A DNA stretch of 64,000 bases from Alphaproteobacteria bacterium (GCA_030835385.1 JAURPI010000022.1:178207-242206), one strand, 5' to 3'; counted from the first letter of the stretch, positions 52,185 through 63,720 are shown. Program-made: numbers and translations. The notes: generated by a model from the sequence alone, not told the origin.

Positions 52185-53882
52185 CTAGTTGCGTGCCAGT
52201 CCGCGTTGCAGTTTTGTCCGCAACTCTTCGGATTGCTCTTCGTCTGGTTCCATTGACAATGCCCGCCTCCATTGGAATCTTGCTTCGGTCTCTCGACCAA
52301 CCTTCCAATAGGCATCTCCAAGATGTTCGTTGATCGTTGGGTCAGAAGTGTTGAGGGTGACCGCACGTTCAAGCTGGACGACGGCATCTTCATATTCGCC
52401 CATAAGATACATTGCCCAACCAAGACTATCGACGATGTATCCGTCTTCGGGGCGCTGGCTGACTGCCAATTCAATCATACGCCTAGCCTCAGAGACATTC
52501 TCGCCGCGGTCCAGCCAAGAGTAGCCAAGGTAATTAAGAACCTGGGCTTGTTCAGGACTGAGCTCGAGCGCCTTCTTGAAATCTTTTTCGGCACGTTTCC
52601 ATTTCTGTGCCCGCTCAAGAGCCATGCCGCGCGTATAATAAAGAGCCCATCCGTCAGGCTCTCCATCAGGGTATCGACTGAACGCGAGGTCGTAAAACTC
52701 GACAGCTTCTTCAAAGCGTTCTCTATTGCGCAATATGTCCCCAACGGTAACCAGTGGCTCTGGCAAATTCGGACGTCGTCGCGCCAAATCTTCGAGCATT
52801 TCGATCGCTTCGTCCGTCCGATCTTCGCGCTCAAGATTCTCAGCTAATCTCAATTGCGCAATGAGATAGCCCGGATCATAGGGGCCGATTGCCCGCAGCA
52901 TTTCGTTTGCTGGCTGATACTGTTGGCGGGCCGACATGGCGTCAGCAACTTCGCGCCGGAGCACGTCTAGATCAGGATTTAAGTATAGCGCCATGTGGGC
53001 ATAGACGATTGCAAGTGTAATCCCTGAAGACCGACGTGCACTCGACATGCGAATGCGTGTTATTGCGTACAGGGCTTCCGCCATGCCCATCTGGGCTGTC
53101 AGTACCGGCGGAGCTTGTTCGGGGTCTTTGTACTCATTGAGATAGCCATCCCACAGCGCTGAATCGCCGCGCTTTTCTCGAAAGTTCGCTACGGCTGTTA
53201 CCGCTTCATCGCTGTAACCAAGGCGATGTAATCCGTTTGTTGCAAGACGTAGAATTGAAAGAGGCTGGTTGTCTACATTGGCAGCCAGCGCGCGGTAGTA
53301 AACCAAGGCTGCTTCATCGCGATCGTAAAACTCATTGAGCATTGCCGACATCGTTGCAGACAATACGCGCCATTCCTTGCGCCCTTCATAAGGCGCTAAG
53401 GCGGACAATGCCTCCGTATGATTGCCGGTCGGTGCTTTCGCCCAGGCAAGAAGAAGCGGAAGGGCCAGACCTACCGTGCTGCGGCCTGAAATGCCTTCGA
53501 TTAAATCCTGTGCGTCTTGGAACTCTCCATTTTTGTAGTGATCAACGGCCATCAACAGTGGCGCAACGGAAAGGGTGGGCCGGTCAGCATAGGCTGATTT
53601 GGCATAGAGTAGGGCGCCGTCGATATCGCCAGCTTGGGCTTTCTGGAAAAACGCACGGAACATGATGTTCCGATTGCCCGGGTCAATAGCCAATGCCTGG
53701 TCAAAGTAATTCGCCGCCGTTGCTGGGTCAGCTGTGTTCTGTGCATGGAGAGCAGATAAGTATGAGGCCGCTAAACCGGTTGGTTCAGACTCCGCTCGCG
53801 AGGGAATAATAGTAGTGAGACCGACAACAAAACCGGTGACCAAGGTCCAAGTCAGGTCACTCATCGAGAAAGGATTTTTCAT
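52185..53882 (-). CDS. Exported tetratricopeptide-repeat protein
   Basis: 565 aa. A signal-like N-terminus (LVTGFVVGLTTIIPSRAES) is followed by about a dozen TPR units, for example AANYFDQALAIDPGNRNIMFRAFFQKAQAGDIDGALLYAKSAY, FDLAFSRYPDGEPDGWALYYTRGMALERAQKWKRAEKDFKKALELSPEQAQVLNYLGYSWLDRGENV. Often found beside ispE in alphaproteobacteria; probably a periplasmic scaffold. No catalytic domain. Confidence 0.9.
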   Translation of the reverse strand: MKNPFSMSDLTWTLVTGFVVGLTTIIPSRAESEPTGLAASYLSALHAQNTADPATAANYFDQALAIDPGNRNIMFRAFFQKAQAGDIDGALLYAKSAYADRPTLSVAPLLMAVDHYKNGEFQDAQDLIEGISGRSTVGLALPLLLAWAKAPTGNHTEALSALAPYEGRKEWRVLSATMSAMLNEFYDRDEAALVYYRALAANVDNQPLSILRLATNGLHRLGYSDEAVTAVANFREKRGDSALWDGYLNEYKDPEQAPPVLTAQMGMAEALYAITRIRMSSARRSSGITLAIVYAHMALYLNPDLDVLRREVADAMSARQQYQPANEMLRAIGPYDPGYLIAQLRLAENLEREDRTDEAIEMLEDLARRRPNLPEPLVTVGDILRNRERFEEAVEFYDLAFSRYPDGEPDGWALYYTRGMALERAQKWKRAEKDFKKALELSPEQAQVLNYLGYSWLDRGENVSEARRMIELAVSQRPEDGYIVDSLGWAMYLMGEYEDAVVQLERAVTLNTSDPTINEHLGDAYWKVGRETEARFQWRRALSMEPDEEQSEELRTKLQRGLARN

Positions 53883-53972
53883 AATTGTATTCTAACGGGC
53901 ATGCCGCTTTAAAAAAAACCCGTAATCGTATGGGGTGTCTTCACTATTTCGTTAACGGTTGCTGCCCCGGCC

Positions 53973-55643
53973 CTACATATTTGGATAATTTGGCCCACCA
54001 CCGCCTTGTGGGACGGTCCAATTGATGTTGTGGCTCGGGTCTTTGATGTCACAGGTTTTGCAATGGACACAGTTTTGGGCGTTTATCTGGAACCGTTTTC
54101 CGCTGCCTTGGTCCGCGTCGACCACTTCATAAACCCCCGCCGGACAATAGCGTTGAGCTGGCTCATCCCATTCCGGAAGATTTTTATCGATCGGCAGGGA
54201 AGGGTCGCCGAGGTGAAGGTGAATGGGCTGATTCTCCTCGTGATTGGTGTTTGAAATAAAGACCGAGCTAAGCTTGTCGAACGAGATTGTCCCGTCCGGC
54301 TTCGGATAAGAAATTGGCTTGGCTTTATCAGCAGGGAGCAACGTATCCGCATCCCGTTTACCATGCTTCAACGTAAACGGAAGTCCAATGCCGAGATTGT
54401 TCATCCACATATCGATCCCGCCGAACATCAACCCGGCGAACGTTCCGAGTTTGCTCCAGAGCGGCTTTACATTTCGTACGCGCTTCAGGTCTTTGTATAT
54501 CCACGATGCCCGGTAGGACTCGCCATAGGCTGTTAGTTCATCACCACAACGCCCACTGGAAACGGCGTCAAAAGCAGCTTCCGCAGCAAGCATTCCAGAT
54601 TTCATGGCATTGTGACTGCCTTTGATGCGCGGCAAGTTAACCAAGCCGGCTGAGCAGCCAATCAACGCGCCACCTGAAAATGTCAGCTTGGGAACAGACT
54701 GGAACCCGCCTTCCGTGATCGCGCGTGCACCGTAAGAAACCCTGCGTCCGCCCTCGAGCACCGGTTTTATTTTCGGGTGATGTTTGAAGCGTTGGAAATC
54801 GTCGAATGGCGACAGGTGAGGGTTCTTGTAATTCAAGTGAACCACAAAGCCGATGGCGACCTGATTATCTTCCAGGTGATACAAGAAGGAGCCGCCGCCC
54901 GTGTCGCTCGACAGCGGCCATCCCATGGTGTGGGTGACCTGTCCCATAGAGTGATTCTCAGGCTTCACTTCCCACAGCTCTTTTAATCCGATGCCGAATT
55001 TGGGCACGTCGGAGTCTGCGTCCAGATTAAATTTAGAGATCAACTCTTTGGCTAGAGATCCGCGCACGCCTTCAGCGATGAGCGTGTACTTGCCAATCAA
55101 TTCAATGCCCGGCTCGTAACTTGCTGTGTGTTCTCCGTCACGACCGACGCCCATGTCGCCAGTGGCGACGCCGCGTACAGAGCCGTCGTTTGCATACAGC
55201 ACTTCAGATCCAGCGAACCCGGGATAGATTTCCACTTCCATCGCTTCGGCCTGTTCGGCAAGCCAGCGGCAAACATTGCCCAAACTCACAATGTAGTTGC
55301 CATGATTATTCATCAACGGCGGCATAAAGAAGTTAGGGACCCCTATACCACCATTTTCTGTCAGATATAGAAAGCGATCTTCGGTGACTTCAGTGTGCAG
55401 CGGTGCCCCTTTGTCCTTCCAGTCAGGGATTAACTCATTGAGGGCGATGGGATCGATTACAGCGCCAGACAATATATGAGCACCAACTTCAGACCCCTTC
55501 TCGAGGACGCAGACGGAGATCTCTTGGCCTTTCTCTGAGGCCAGTTGTTTGAGACGGATAGCTGCCGACAGACCAGCTGGTCCACCGCCGACGATAACCA
55601 CGTCGAACTCCATCGCTTCCCGTGCTGTCGCCCCACCGTTCAT
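53973..55643 (-). CDS. Electron-transfer flavoprotein-ubiquinone oxidoreductase
   Basis: 556 aa from ATG 55643, which has AGGGA upstream (ATG 55688 is less likely). FAD site FDVVIVGGGPAGLSAAIRLKQ, then the quinone and FAD domains, and a C-terminal 4Fe-4S site with RYCPAGVYEV and NCVHCKTCDIKDPSHNINW. It passes electrons from ETF, reduced by acyl-CoA and other dehydrogenases, to ubiquinone. The full length and all ligands are present. Confidence 0.95.
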   Translation of the reverse strand: MNGGATAREAMEFDVVIVGGGPAGLSAAIRLKQLASEKGQEISVCVLEKGSEVGAHILSGAVIDPIALNELIPDWKDKGAPLHTEVTEDRFLYLTENGGIGVPNFFMPPLMNNHGNYIVSLGNVCRWLAEQAEAMEVEIYPGFAGSEVLYANDGSVRGVATGDMGVGRDGEHTASYEPGIELIGKYTLIAEGVRGSLAKELISKFNLDADSDVPKFGIGLKELWEVKPENHSMGQVTHTMGWPLSSDTGGGSFLYHLEDNQVAIGFVVHLNYKNPHLSPFDDFQRFKHHPKIKPVLEGGRRVSYGARAITEGGFQSVPKLTFSGGALIGCSAGLVNLPRIKGSHNAMKSGMLAAEAAFDAVSSGRCGDELTAYGESYRASWIYKDLKRVRNVKPLWSKLGTFAGLMFGGIDMWMNNLGIGLPFTLKHGKRDADTLLPADKAKPISYPKPDGTISFDKLSSVFISNTNHEENQPIHLHLGDPSLPIDKNLPEWDEPAQRYCPAGVYEVVDADQGSGKRFQINAQNCVHCKTCDIKDPSHNINWTVPQGGGGPNYPNM

Positions 55644-55729
55644 CGCATATTCCCTTCGAATCGCACTATCTAAATTTGGCCAGAACATAGCCGTTTGGAC
55701 CGTGTCCGGTCCATGGTAAGCCTAGGATT

Positions 55730-56587
55730 ATGAGCGAAAACATATCATCAGCTGAATTGCTGCCGGATCAGGCTCTCCGTTTCTACCTGGATGCGGGCGT
55801 TGACGAGACTATTGGCAAAGAGCCTGTGGATCGGTACGCGTTGTCTCAGTCAGCCGCAAAAGCGCAGAAGTCCAATCGACCACCGACTTCGGCACCGTCG
55901 CAGGGCAAATCTCACCCCTCTCGACCTAAACCGGGCGTACCAGCACCACCGGTCGCGCCGGCACCATCCTCGCCGGCTAGTCAGTCAGCCACCGCATTGG
56001 CCGCCGCTGCGTCATCGCTTCCCGAGTTAAGGGCTGCCATTGAAGGGTTCGAAGGCTGTTCTTTAAAGTCGACCGCCAAGTCCACAGTGTTTGCCGACGG
56101 CAATGCTGACGGCCGATTGATGGTTATTGGCGAAGCGCCTGGCGGGGACGAAGACCGTCAAGGACTGCCCTTTGTCGGCGTATCTGGAAAGCTCTTGGAT
56201 TTGATGCTCGAGTCCATCGGGTTCACCCGTGAGAGCGCCTACATTACCAACGTGGTCCCCTGGCGTCCTCCGGGCAACCGAAAGCCAACACCGGAAGAGG
56301 TTGCGCTGTGCGTTCCGTTTCTTGAGCGCCATATCGCGCTGGTTAAGCCTGAGGTCATACTGATGGTTGGCGGTTTGTCGGCGAAAACGCTCTTGAACAG
56401 AACAGAAGGCATTACACGGCTGCGCGGCCGGTGGGAAACGGTGGCGACCCCGGGGTTAGATGTGCCCATTCCCGCAATCGCCACTTTTCACCCGGCATAT
56501 CTATTGCGCTCACCGCAGCAGAAGCGTCTGGTTTGGCGTGATTTGTTGGCGGTAAAAGAGAAGCTAGACACCTCCGCACCGTCGTGA
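55730..56587 (+). CDS. Uracil-DNA glycosylase, family 4 (Fe-S)
   Basis: 285 aa. About 110 residues of Ala/Pro/Ser-rich linker precede the catalytic domain: [29 protein letters not shown] (motif A), [19 protein letters not shown], and the late HPAYLLRSP. Cys at FEGCSLK, ALCVPFL and elsewhere fit a 4Fe-4S family. It removes uracil from DNA. Divergent from ETF-QO. Confidence 0.92.
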   Translation: MSENISSAELLPDQALRFYLDAGVDETIGKEPVDRYALSQSAAKAQKSNRPPTSAPSQGKSHPSRPKPGVPAPPVAPAPSSPASQSATALAAAASSLPELRAAIEGFEGCSLKSTAKSTVFADGNADGRLMVIGEAPGGDEDRQGLPFVGVSGKLLDLMLESIGFTRESAYITNVVPWRPPGNRKPTPEEVALCVPFLERHIALVKPEVILMVGGLSAKTLLNRTEGITRLRGRWETVATPGLDVPIPAIATFHPAYLLRSPQQKRLVWRDLLAVKEKLDTSAPS

Positions 56588-56626
56588 TTGGGTCCCGCCC
56601 ATCAGTAATACCCATGGACAGGAATT

Positions 56627-57157
56627 ATGGCCGGCATTAACGAAAGCAAACCCTTTGTCCCGATCAATATCGGTGTACTGACAATCACCGACAGCCGCAC
56701 GTTAGAAACTGATACATCGGGTCAGTTGCTGGCCCAGCGATTGGTCGCTGCCGGTCATGCATTGGCAGAGCGCAAAATCGTCAAAGACGAGGTGGCTGAC
56801 ATTGTCGCGCAACTGAACGCCTGGATTGATGATCCAAACGTTGACGTGGTGATCACCAACGGCGGCACGGGTCTAACCGGGCGCGACGTCACGCCGGAAG
56901 CGTTTGAGCAAGTTTGCGAAAAAGATATCCCTGGTTTTGGCGAACTGTTTCGTTGGGTCAGTTTGACATCAATCGGAACATCGACGGTTCAGTCTCGGGC
57001 GACGGCAGGCGTGGCGCGCGGCACCTATTTGTTTGCTCTGCCTGGGTCTAACGGCGCCGTCAAAGACGGCTGGGACGAGATTCTGAAATATCAACTCGAC
57101 ATACGGCATACGCCCTGCAACTTCGTGGAATTGATTCCGCGATTGCGGGAGACGTAG
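56627..57157 (+). CDS. moaB: Molybdenum cofactor biosynthesis protein B
   Basis: 176 aa, the MoaB/MogA adenylyltransferase fold: NIGVLTITDSRTLETDTSGQLLAQRL, DVVITNGGTGLTGRDVTPEAFE and SRATAGVARGTYLFALPGSNGAVKDGWDEIL. It adenylates molybdopterin. Stops 11 bp before the convergent glycosyltransferase gene. Confidence 0.95.
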   Translation: MAGINESKPFVPINIGVLTITDSRTLETDTSGQLLAQRLVAAGHALAERKIVKDEVADIVAQLNAWIDDPNVDVVITNGGTGLTGRDVTPEAFEQVCEKDIPGFGELFRWVSLTSIGTSTVQSRATAGVARGTYLFALPGSNGAVKDGWDEILKYQLDIRHTPCNFVELIPRLRET

Positions 57158-57168
57158 TCAGGTAGAGC

Positions 57169-57753
57169 TCATCGTTGGCGTGCGTAACTCTCGCCATCAT
57201 CTACATCACTGAGTTCATCTACCAAAGTGACGCGCAAACCTTGCAGGTTGGCCCGCGTGTCTTTAAGGGCGTGTTGTGTCGACCATCGCACATTTTGAAA
57301 CGGCTGGCGTATGGGGCGTCGATTGGCGAATCCAACCAACCAATACCCGCCGTCGTTGGCTGGTCCGAAAACCGCATCCGCGTGACCTAAGGCGCGAAAC
57401 GCTTTGTTGATGTGGTCCACAGACACCTCTGGAATATCACTGCCGATCAACACCACGGGGATACCACGTGGGAAATTGGTCAGGCCACGCTCCATGCGTG
57501 TTCCGATGTCGCCGCGACCTTGCTTTAGCAAATAACCTGAAAGCGGCCATTGCCGTCGCGCCGTTGCTTCACGATCAGGTGTAACCTGGATCCCTGTTTT
57601 CCATGGGCCAGTGCGCAGTCGCCTAACAGTATTGGTAAAAGTGCCTCGATAGAACTGCCAGGCCTTCATGCGTCCGATATCACGGGCGAGGCGGGTCTTA
57701 ACTGCACCAAAGCGTGGCGCGCGGGCCATGACAATAAGAACACCCTTCTTCAT
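57169..57753 (-). CDS. TIGR04282-like (DUF2064) transferase
   Basis: 194 aa from ATG 57753, overlapping the stop of the next gene by 4 bases (ATGA). Nucleotidyl/glycosyl transferase-like: GVLIVMARAPRFGAVKTRLARDIG, IPVVLIGSDIPEVSVDHINKAFRALGHADAVFGPANDGGYWLVGF. In many genomes this family is paired with TIGR04283 in arsenosugar-like synthesis; here the pair is intact but no other such gene is near. Confidence 0.88.
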   Translation of the reverse strand: MKKGVLIVMARAPRFGAVKTRLARDIGRMKAWQFYRGTFTNTVRRLRTGPWKTGIQVTPDREATARRQWPLSGYLLKQGRGDIGTRMERGLTNFPRGIPVVLIGSDIPEVSVDHINKAFRALGHADAVFGPANDGGYWLVGFANRRPIRQPFQNVRWSTQHALKDTRANLQGLRVTLVDELSDVDDGESYARQR

Positions 57754-58442
57754 CCGTAGAGCTTCGCAATCCAGCGTGGCGGCAGGCCACACATATATAG
57801 AAACAGGCAGAACAGATTGCGCGATGGTCTAGTCCACCAACCACCGGTGCGAAAGCGATCTGCTGAGGTGAGAGCCGCGCTATTAAATATATGGATCTGC
57901 CGCTTTCCGATACGACGCACCATGTCGACATCTTCCATCAACGGAATTTGCTGATAGCCGCCAATCTTATTGTAAAGGTCGCGATGAATGAGAAGTCCTT
58001 GGTCTCCGTATGGCAGTCCCAATGTGCGACACCGCCACGCCACCAGTCGTTCGACCCGGCGCGCTTGCGGTGCGGCGTCATCAAGCGCAAAGTGAAAGGC
58101 AGCCGCTCGGTCCTGATTATTTGCTTCACTTATAAACGCACCAACGTCTTCTACCCAACCGCTTTGCAACACCGTGTCTGCATGAAGAAATAGTATCCAT
58201 TGTCCAGTCGTTGATGCTGCACCCTGCGCCAGCTGCTGACCTCGGCCACGATTTGCTTGAACGATAGTAACTCCGGCATCTCGAGCAACGCTTTCCGTTT
58301 CATCCTCTGATCCTCCGTCTGCGACGATAATCTGTGAGGCCTGTGGCCAGGCCGCAAGCGCTGCCAGGCTCGCAGGTAAGTGGGCGGCAGCATTCAGCGT
58401 TGGAATGACAATGGACAAATCTATGGCCGGTGACTCGCTCAT
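57750..58442 (-). CDS. TIGR04283-like glycosyltransferase (GT2 fold)
   Basis: 230 aa GT-A fold: LSIVIPTLNAAAHLPASLAAL, QIIVADGGSEDETESVARDAGVTIV, WILFLHADTVLQSGWVEDV, and a downstream YGDQGLLIHRDLYNKIGGYQQIPLMEDVDMVRRIG. The DGGSEDE and HADT acidic motifs bind the sugar nucleotide and metal. The partner of the TIGR04282-like gene. Confidence 0.9.
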   Translation of the reverse strand: MSESPAIDLSIVIPTLNAAAHLPASLAALAAWPQASQIIVADGGSEDETESVARDAGVTIVQANRGRGQQLAQGAASTTGQWILFLHADTVLQSGWVEDVGAFISEANNQDRAAAFHFALDDAAPQARRVERLVAWRCRTLGLPYGDQGLLIHRDLYNKIGGYQQIPLMEDVDMVRRIGKRQIHIFNSAALTSADRFRTGGWWTRPSRNLFCLFLYMCGLPPRWIAKLYG

Positions 58443-58538
58443 AGTGGGTTATTCGCCCTTTTCCGTTGATGGCAATCAGGTGGGGTTGGCGGCATACTGC
58501 GCTAAGTCTTGCAAGATCACCAATAGGAACACCACGTC

Positions 58539-59153
58539 ATGCCCGACTTCTCACTAGAACGCGAGGTCGATGGCGTCGTCGCTGGGGTAGATGAAGCGGG
58601 ACGTGGTCCGTGGGCTGGTCCGGTCATCGCCGGGGCTGCGATCTTGGATCGTGACGCGCTTGAGGATTCTCTTGTTGATGGTCTTGATGATTCCAAAGCG
58701 CTTACGACAGCACGCCGAGAATCTTTATATATATCTCTCACCGAGAGTTCGGCTGCGACGGTCAGCGTCGGTATGGCCTCAGTCGAAGAAATTGATTCAC
58801 TTAATATACTACAGGCGACGTTTCTCGCCATGACCCGCGCCGTTGATGCGTTAGGTAAACCCATCGACTTTGCCCTGATTGATGGCAACCGCGCGCCGCT
58901 GCTTGCCTGTCCCGCTAAAACCGTGGTGAAGGGTGATAGCCGCAGTTTGTCTATCGCGGCGGGCTCAATCATGGCCAAGGTCACGCGGGACCACATGATG
59001 GCGGCGCTTGCTATCGACTTCCCTGGATATGGCTGGGATACCAATCAAGGATATGGCACCAGAGGTCATAGAGAAGGCCTGGAGACGTTGGGTGTGACAC
59101 CCCATCATCGAAGGTCCTACGCCCCAATCCGGGCCCTATTGGAAAATACCTAA
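58539..59153 (+). CDS. rnhB: Ribonuclease HII
   Basis: 204 aa. VAGVDEAGRGPWAGPVIAGAAIL with the catalytic Asp-Glu pair, then LDDSKALTTARRE, FALIDGNRAPLL with another acidic residue, and AAGSIMAKVTRDHMM. It cuts RNA at RNA-DNA junctions. ATG 58539. Followed by ccrM with a 246-bp gap, an arrangement common in alphaproteobacteria. Confidence 0.96.
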   Translation: MPDFSLEREVDGVVAGVDEAGRGPWAGPVIAGAAILDRDALEDSLVDGLDDSKALTTARRESLYISLTESSAATVSVGMASVEEIDSLNILQATFLAMTRAVDALGKPIDFALIDGNRAPLLACPAKTVVKGDSRSLSIAAGSIMAKVTRDHMMAALAIDFPGYGWDTNQGYGTRGHREGLETLGVTPHHRRSYAPIRALLENT

Positions 59154-59202
59154 CCTTCAAATTGTCTCTTTTTGACCTACATCTAGCGGTTGGTGGCTCA
59201 CG

Positions 59203-60530
<1,328 letters not shown>

Positions 60531-60531
60531 C

Positions 60532-60723
60532 ATGGGTGTTTTGAAATCTCCTAAGACCTTCAAAGCCTGGCGCGCTAGAGAAGGCGGCGCACGTCTGGTC
60601 AAGGCGCCGGACCCTTTCCGAGCTTGGCGGTCTCAAAAGAGCTACGAGCGCCTACTCAAAACGATGGTTAAGCTTAAAACGCTGGCGGGTCAGCCTTTGG
60701 CATCAATTTCAGACAACCGATAA
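60532..60723 (+). CDS. Small basic hypothetical protein after ccrM
   Basis: 63 aa from ATG 60532, one base after the ccrM stop, so co-translated. Basic and helical (KTFKAWRAREGG, DPFRAWRSQKSYERLLKTMVKL) with two similar FKAWR/FRAWR units. No family recognised. A strong terminator follows. Confidence 0.6.
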   Translation: MGVLKSPKTFKAWRAREGGARLVKAPDPFRAWRSQKSYERLLKTMVKLKTLAGQPLASISDNR

Positions 60724-60743
60724 AACTTAGAAAATAAAAACCT

Positions 60744-60780
60744 AACCCGCTCCGAAGGTCTTTCGGGGCGGGTTTTTCTT
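60744..60780 (+). terminator. Rho-independent terminator after the ccrM operon
   Basis: AACCCGCTCCGAA (60744-60756) pairs with 60762-60774 (one G-U) and is followed by TTTTTCTT. It ends the rightward rnhB/ccrM side and the leftward MFS gene stops 18 bases further right. Confidence 0.85.
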
Positions 60781-60797
60781 TGTCTAGTTTATAAAAT

Positions 60798-62174
60798 CTA
60801 TTCAGCCGGAGTGGGCTGCGCGCCTTCCGGCGCCAATTCCGCCGCATCAAACGCAGCAAGTTCGCGTCGGTACAGCCGCAATGTCGTCGGCATCAATAGA
60901 ACAACTGGTATGCCAAAAATCAGGGCAGGCAGGGATACGGCGTAACGCAGTCCTTCAGCACCAAATACGTAGTCAGACAACAGTCCTACAGATGTCGGTC
61001 CTAGCATCAAGCCAGCAATGCTCATGCACATATAGTAGAGGGCGACGACCTGGCCCCGCATTGTGCTTGGGACGATATTGAGGAGAGCGGTCACACCCAC
61101 AGCGGAAATCATCGCCAGGCCAACGGTGTTGAGAGCGATCATGACAAAGGCCAGTTCACCCGACGGCATTAATGGGATCGCTATGCCCGTGGGCACGAGA
61201 AAGAATACGCCTAGCATTGCAATCAGCAGCGGAGTCTCCGCTTTGCCTTTGGACGACATTTTGTCAGACAGCCAACCAGATATGTTGATCGTCAGCGGCG
61301 CAACGGCAATCAGAATAATGGCATTGGTGATGGCGTATTGCTCTGCTGACCATCCCCATGTGCGTGAAAACATCGCCGGATTCCAGCCGTGGCTATAAGC
61401 GATAATGGTCATGAGACTGAAGATGGTCATAAAACTGAGGTAGGTCGCCCAGCGGCGTCCGACGTACCTCAGCATCTCGCCAAAAGACCCGGTTTCATCA
61501 CCGGCGCCGGTGACAACCTGACGTCTAACTGGCTCACGCATAAAGAAAAACAGAGCGGATAGCGCGAGGCCGGGTAGGCCAACGACGATAAAGGCGAACT
61601 GCCAGGGGGCGATTATACCCAGAAGGGGTAGGCTAACTTCTGCACCACTCTTAGCCCAGGTGAGAACCGCCGCACCAACAAACGAGGCTGTTGCGGCACC
61701 GAGTGACATCGCCGTCGAATACACAGCAATCGGTTTGCCACGTTGTTCTTTCGGAAAAGAGTCCGCGATCATCGACATCGCGCAGGGGCTTAGGGTCGCT
61801 TCACCGACACCAACGCTCATGCGCGCCATAAACATATGTAAGAAATTCTTAGCGACCCCAGAAAGTGCAGTGGCGGCGGACCATAAGGCGATACCAAAAC
61901 CGACGATCCAGGTGCGCCTCTTTTTGTCTGCCAACCAACCGAAAGGTAGTCCCATGGTCGCGTAAAACAAAGCGAACGCCGGACCGAGGAGGAGGCCAAT
62001 TTGCGTGTCTGTCAGTTCTAGGTCTGCCTTTATGGGCTCAACCAGCAAGCTCAATATGAAGCGATCAACGAACGACAGGATGTAGGCCAGGGTTAGCAAG
62101 ATCACCATGGTCCAGGCGACAGTGGGCTTTGGGTAAGGCGCGTGTTTGCCCGTAGCAATTATTGAATCCGTCAT
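60798..62174 (-). CDS. MFS transporter, spinster-like
   Basis: 458 aa from ATG 62174 (GGGGGCG upstream; the frame is open to 62306). Twelve helices are expected; the first loop has FGWLADKKRRTWIVGFGIALWS, the A-motif of the major facilitator superfamily, and the N-terminus has LAYILSFVDRFILSLLVEPIKADLELTDTQIG, typical of spinster-type sphingolipid/anion exporters in proteobacteria. Substrate unknown. Divergent from the next MFS gene. Confidence 0.88.
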   Translation of the reverse strand: MTDSIIATGKHAPYPKPTVAWTMVILLTLAYILSFVDRFILSLLVEPIKADLELTDTQIGLLLGPAFALFYATMGLPFGWLADKKRRTWIVGFGIALWSAATALSGVAKNFLHMFMARMSVGVGEATLSPCAMSMIADSFPKEQRGKPIAVYSTAMSLGAATASFVGAAVLTWAKSGAEVSLPLLGIIAPWQFAFIVVGLPGLALSALFFFMREPVRRQVVTGAGDETGSFGEMLRYVGRRWATYLSFMTIFSLMTIIAYSHGWNPAMFSRTWGWSAEQYAITNAIILIAVAPLTINISGWLSDKMSSKGKAETPLLIAMLGVFFLVPTGIAIPLMPSGELAFVMIALNTVGLAMISAVGVTALLNIVPSTMRGQVVALYYMCMSIAGLMLGPTSVGLLSDYVFGAEGLRYAVSLPALIFGIPVVLLMPTTLRLYRRELAAFDAAELAPEGAQPTPAE

Positions 62175-62264
62175 ACGCCCCCAACCTGACTTTGGTGATC
62201 TTTGTGACCTAGACGATACACACTGAGAAGTGGTGGTGCGATAGGGCGCGTGGGTTTTTTCCTC

Positions 62265-62276
62265 ACCCATGTGGGT
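62265..62276. promoter_or_regulatory. Dyad ACCCA-TG-TGGGT in the divergent MFS gap
   Basis: ACCCATGTGGGT here is followed by AAA and shares ATGTGGGTAAA with 59212-59222 upstream of ccrM, where it is part of the perfect palindrome CCCACATGTGGG (59207-59218). The two may bind one regulator. Confidence 0.35.
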
Positions 62277-62406
62277 AAATTCCCCAGCGCAGTTCCGCAA
62301 CGCCATGATAGGTATTTGCGTTTTGTGCGTTCTGGTATCTCATCCTGAATAGCCAATCGGCGCTAGATATGGTGAACTACGCCTCTTCAAGGGGAGGGGA
62401 TGCACG

Positions 62407-63675
62407 ATGAAAAGAGTTGCTACAGCAAGTTTTATTGGTACGGCGCTGGAGGGCTATGATTTCCTGCTCTACGCCAGTGCCGCAGCTTTGGTTTTTGGGC
62501 AGCTCTTTTTCCCGGTGACGGATGACCCAATCATCGGCACGTTGCTGGCCTATTCTACGTTTACAGTCGGATTTATCGCGCGACCCATTGGCGGCATCAT
62601 CGCGGGCCACTACGGCGACAAGATTGGTCGTAAGCCGATGCTGGTGTTGACCCTCACCGTAATGGGCATCGCGACGATGTTGATCGGATTTCTGCCGACC
62701 TATGCGCAGATAGGTGTGCTTGCGCCGATCCTCCTAACCATATTGCGATTCGTTCAAGGCTTGGCCTACGGCGGCGAGTGGGGCGGTGCAATTTTGATGG
62801 TCGTTGAATATGCCCCTGAAGAGCAGCGTGGTTTTTGGGGCAGCATTCCGCAAGCTGCGGTGCCCTTCGGCTTTCTTCTCGCCACCGCAGTCCTTAGCTT
62901 ATCAATTTCGCTCAGCGGAGATCAGTTTCTGGTTTGGGGGTGGCGCATCCCGTTCATTCTCAGCATTTTGCCGGTGCTCGTCGGCCTCTATATCCGGATG
63001 AAGATTGACGAGACGCCTGAATTCCAGAAGGTCCGCGAGCAAAGTGCGGCGGCCAAAGCACCGTTGGTTGAAGCGCTGAGACTCTACTGGAAGCAAATTC
63101 TGTTGGCTACAGGTGTGTTCGTTCTGGTAAGTGGCCCGTACTACATCATTATCTCGTTTATGTTGTCCTACGGCACCGGGACTCTAGGCGTGCCACGAGA
63201 GGTCATGTTGACCGGCGTGTTGATCGCCTCGGGCATACAAATTTTTGCCTGTGTCGGCTTCGCGGCGCTGTCCGATAAAGTTGGCCGGCGACCGGTTTTG
63301 TTCGGTGGCGGCATTTTCATGCTGCTCTACGCTTATCCTTTGTTTTGGCTGGTCAACACGGCCGACCCGATGATCATCTGGGCGGCCCTCAGCCTTGGTC
63401 TTTTTGCCTTTGGTGCTTTGTACGGTCCCATTGCGGCGTACTTCGCGGAACTGTTTGTTTCCAACGTCCGTTATACGGCAGCATCACTGGGCTATCAGGT
63501 TGGGCAAATTTTCGGCGGCGGGGTCGCACCGTTCATCTCGACGGCATTGTTAGCCATGACCGGCGGCGCTTATTGGCCGGTGCCTCTCTATATGATTGTT
63601 CTGACTCTGATTGGCTTGGCCAGTATCTGGGGTTTGGCCGAAACCAATCGGCAGTCGTCAGCGTCCGGCGATTAA
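62407..63675 (+). CDS. MFS transporter, metabolite:H+ symporter (MHS) type
   Basis: 422 aa. FIGTALEGYDFLLYASAAALVFGQLFFP opens the MHS family (KgtP, ShiA, citrate carriers), with IARPIGGIIAGHYGDKIGRKPMLVLTL in the A-motif loop and FVQGLAYGGEWGGAILMVVEYAPEEQRGFWGS in the middle. It imports an organic acid with protons. ATG 62407 follows a GGGAGGGG site. Confidence 0.9.
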   Translation: MKRVATASFIGTALEGYDFLLYASAAALVFGQLFFPVTDDPIIGTLLAYSTFTVGFIARPIGGIIAGHYGDKIGRKPMLVLTLTVMGIATMLIGFLPTYAQIGVLAPILLTILRFVQGLAYGGEWGGAILMVVEYAPEEQRGFWGSIPQAAVPFGFLLATAVLSLSISLSGDQFLVWGWRIPFILSILPVLVGLYIRMKIDETPEFQKVREQSAAAKAPLVEALRLYWKQILLATGVFVLVSGPYYIIISFMLSYGTGTLGVPREVMLTGVLIASGIQIFACVGFAALSDKVGRRPVLFGGGIFMLLYAYPLFWLVNTADPMIIWAALSLGLFAFGALYGPIAAYFAELFVSNVRYTAASLGYQVGQIFGGGVAPFISTALLAMTGGAYWPVPLYMIVLTLIGLASIWGLAETNRQSSASGD

Positions 63676-63720
63676 TCCGTTAGGCCGGCTGTAACAAAGT
63701 CCACGGTAGTTCCTAGGGAA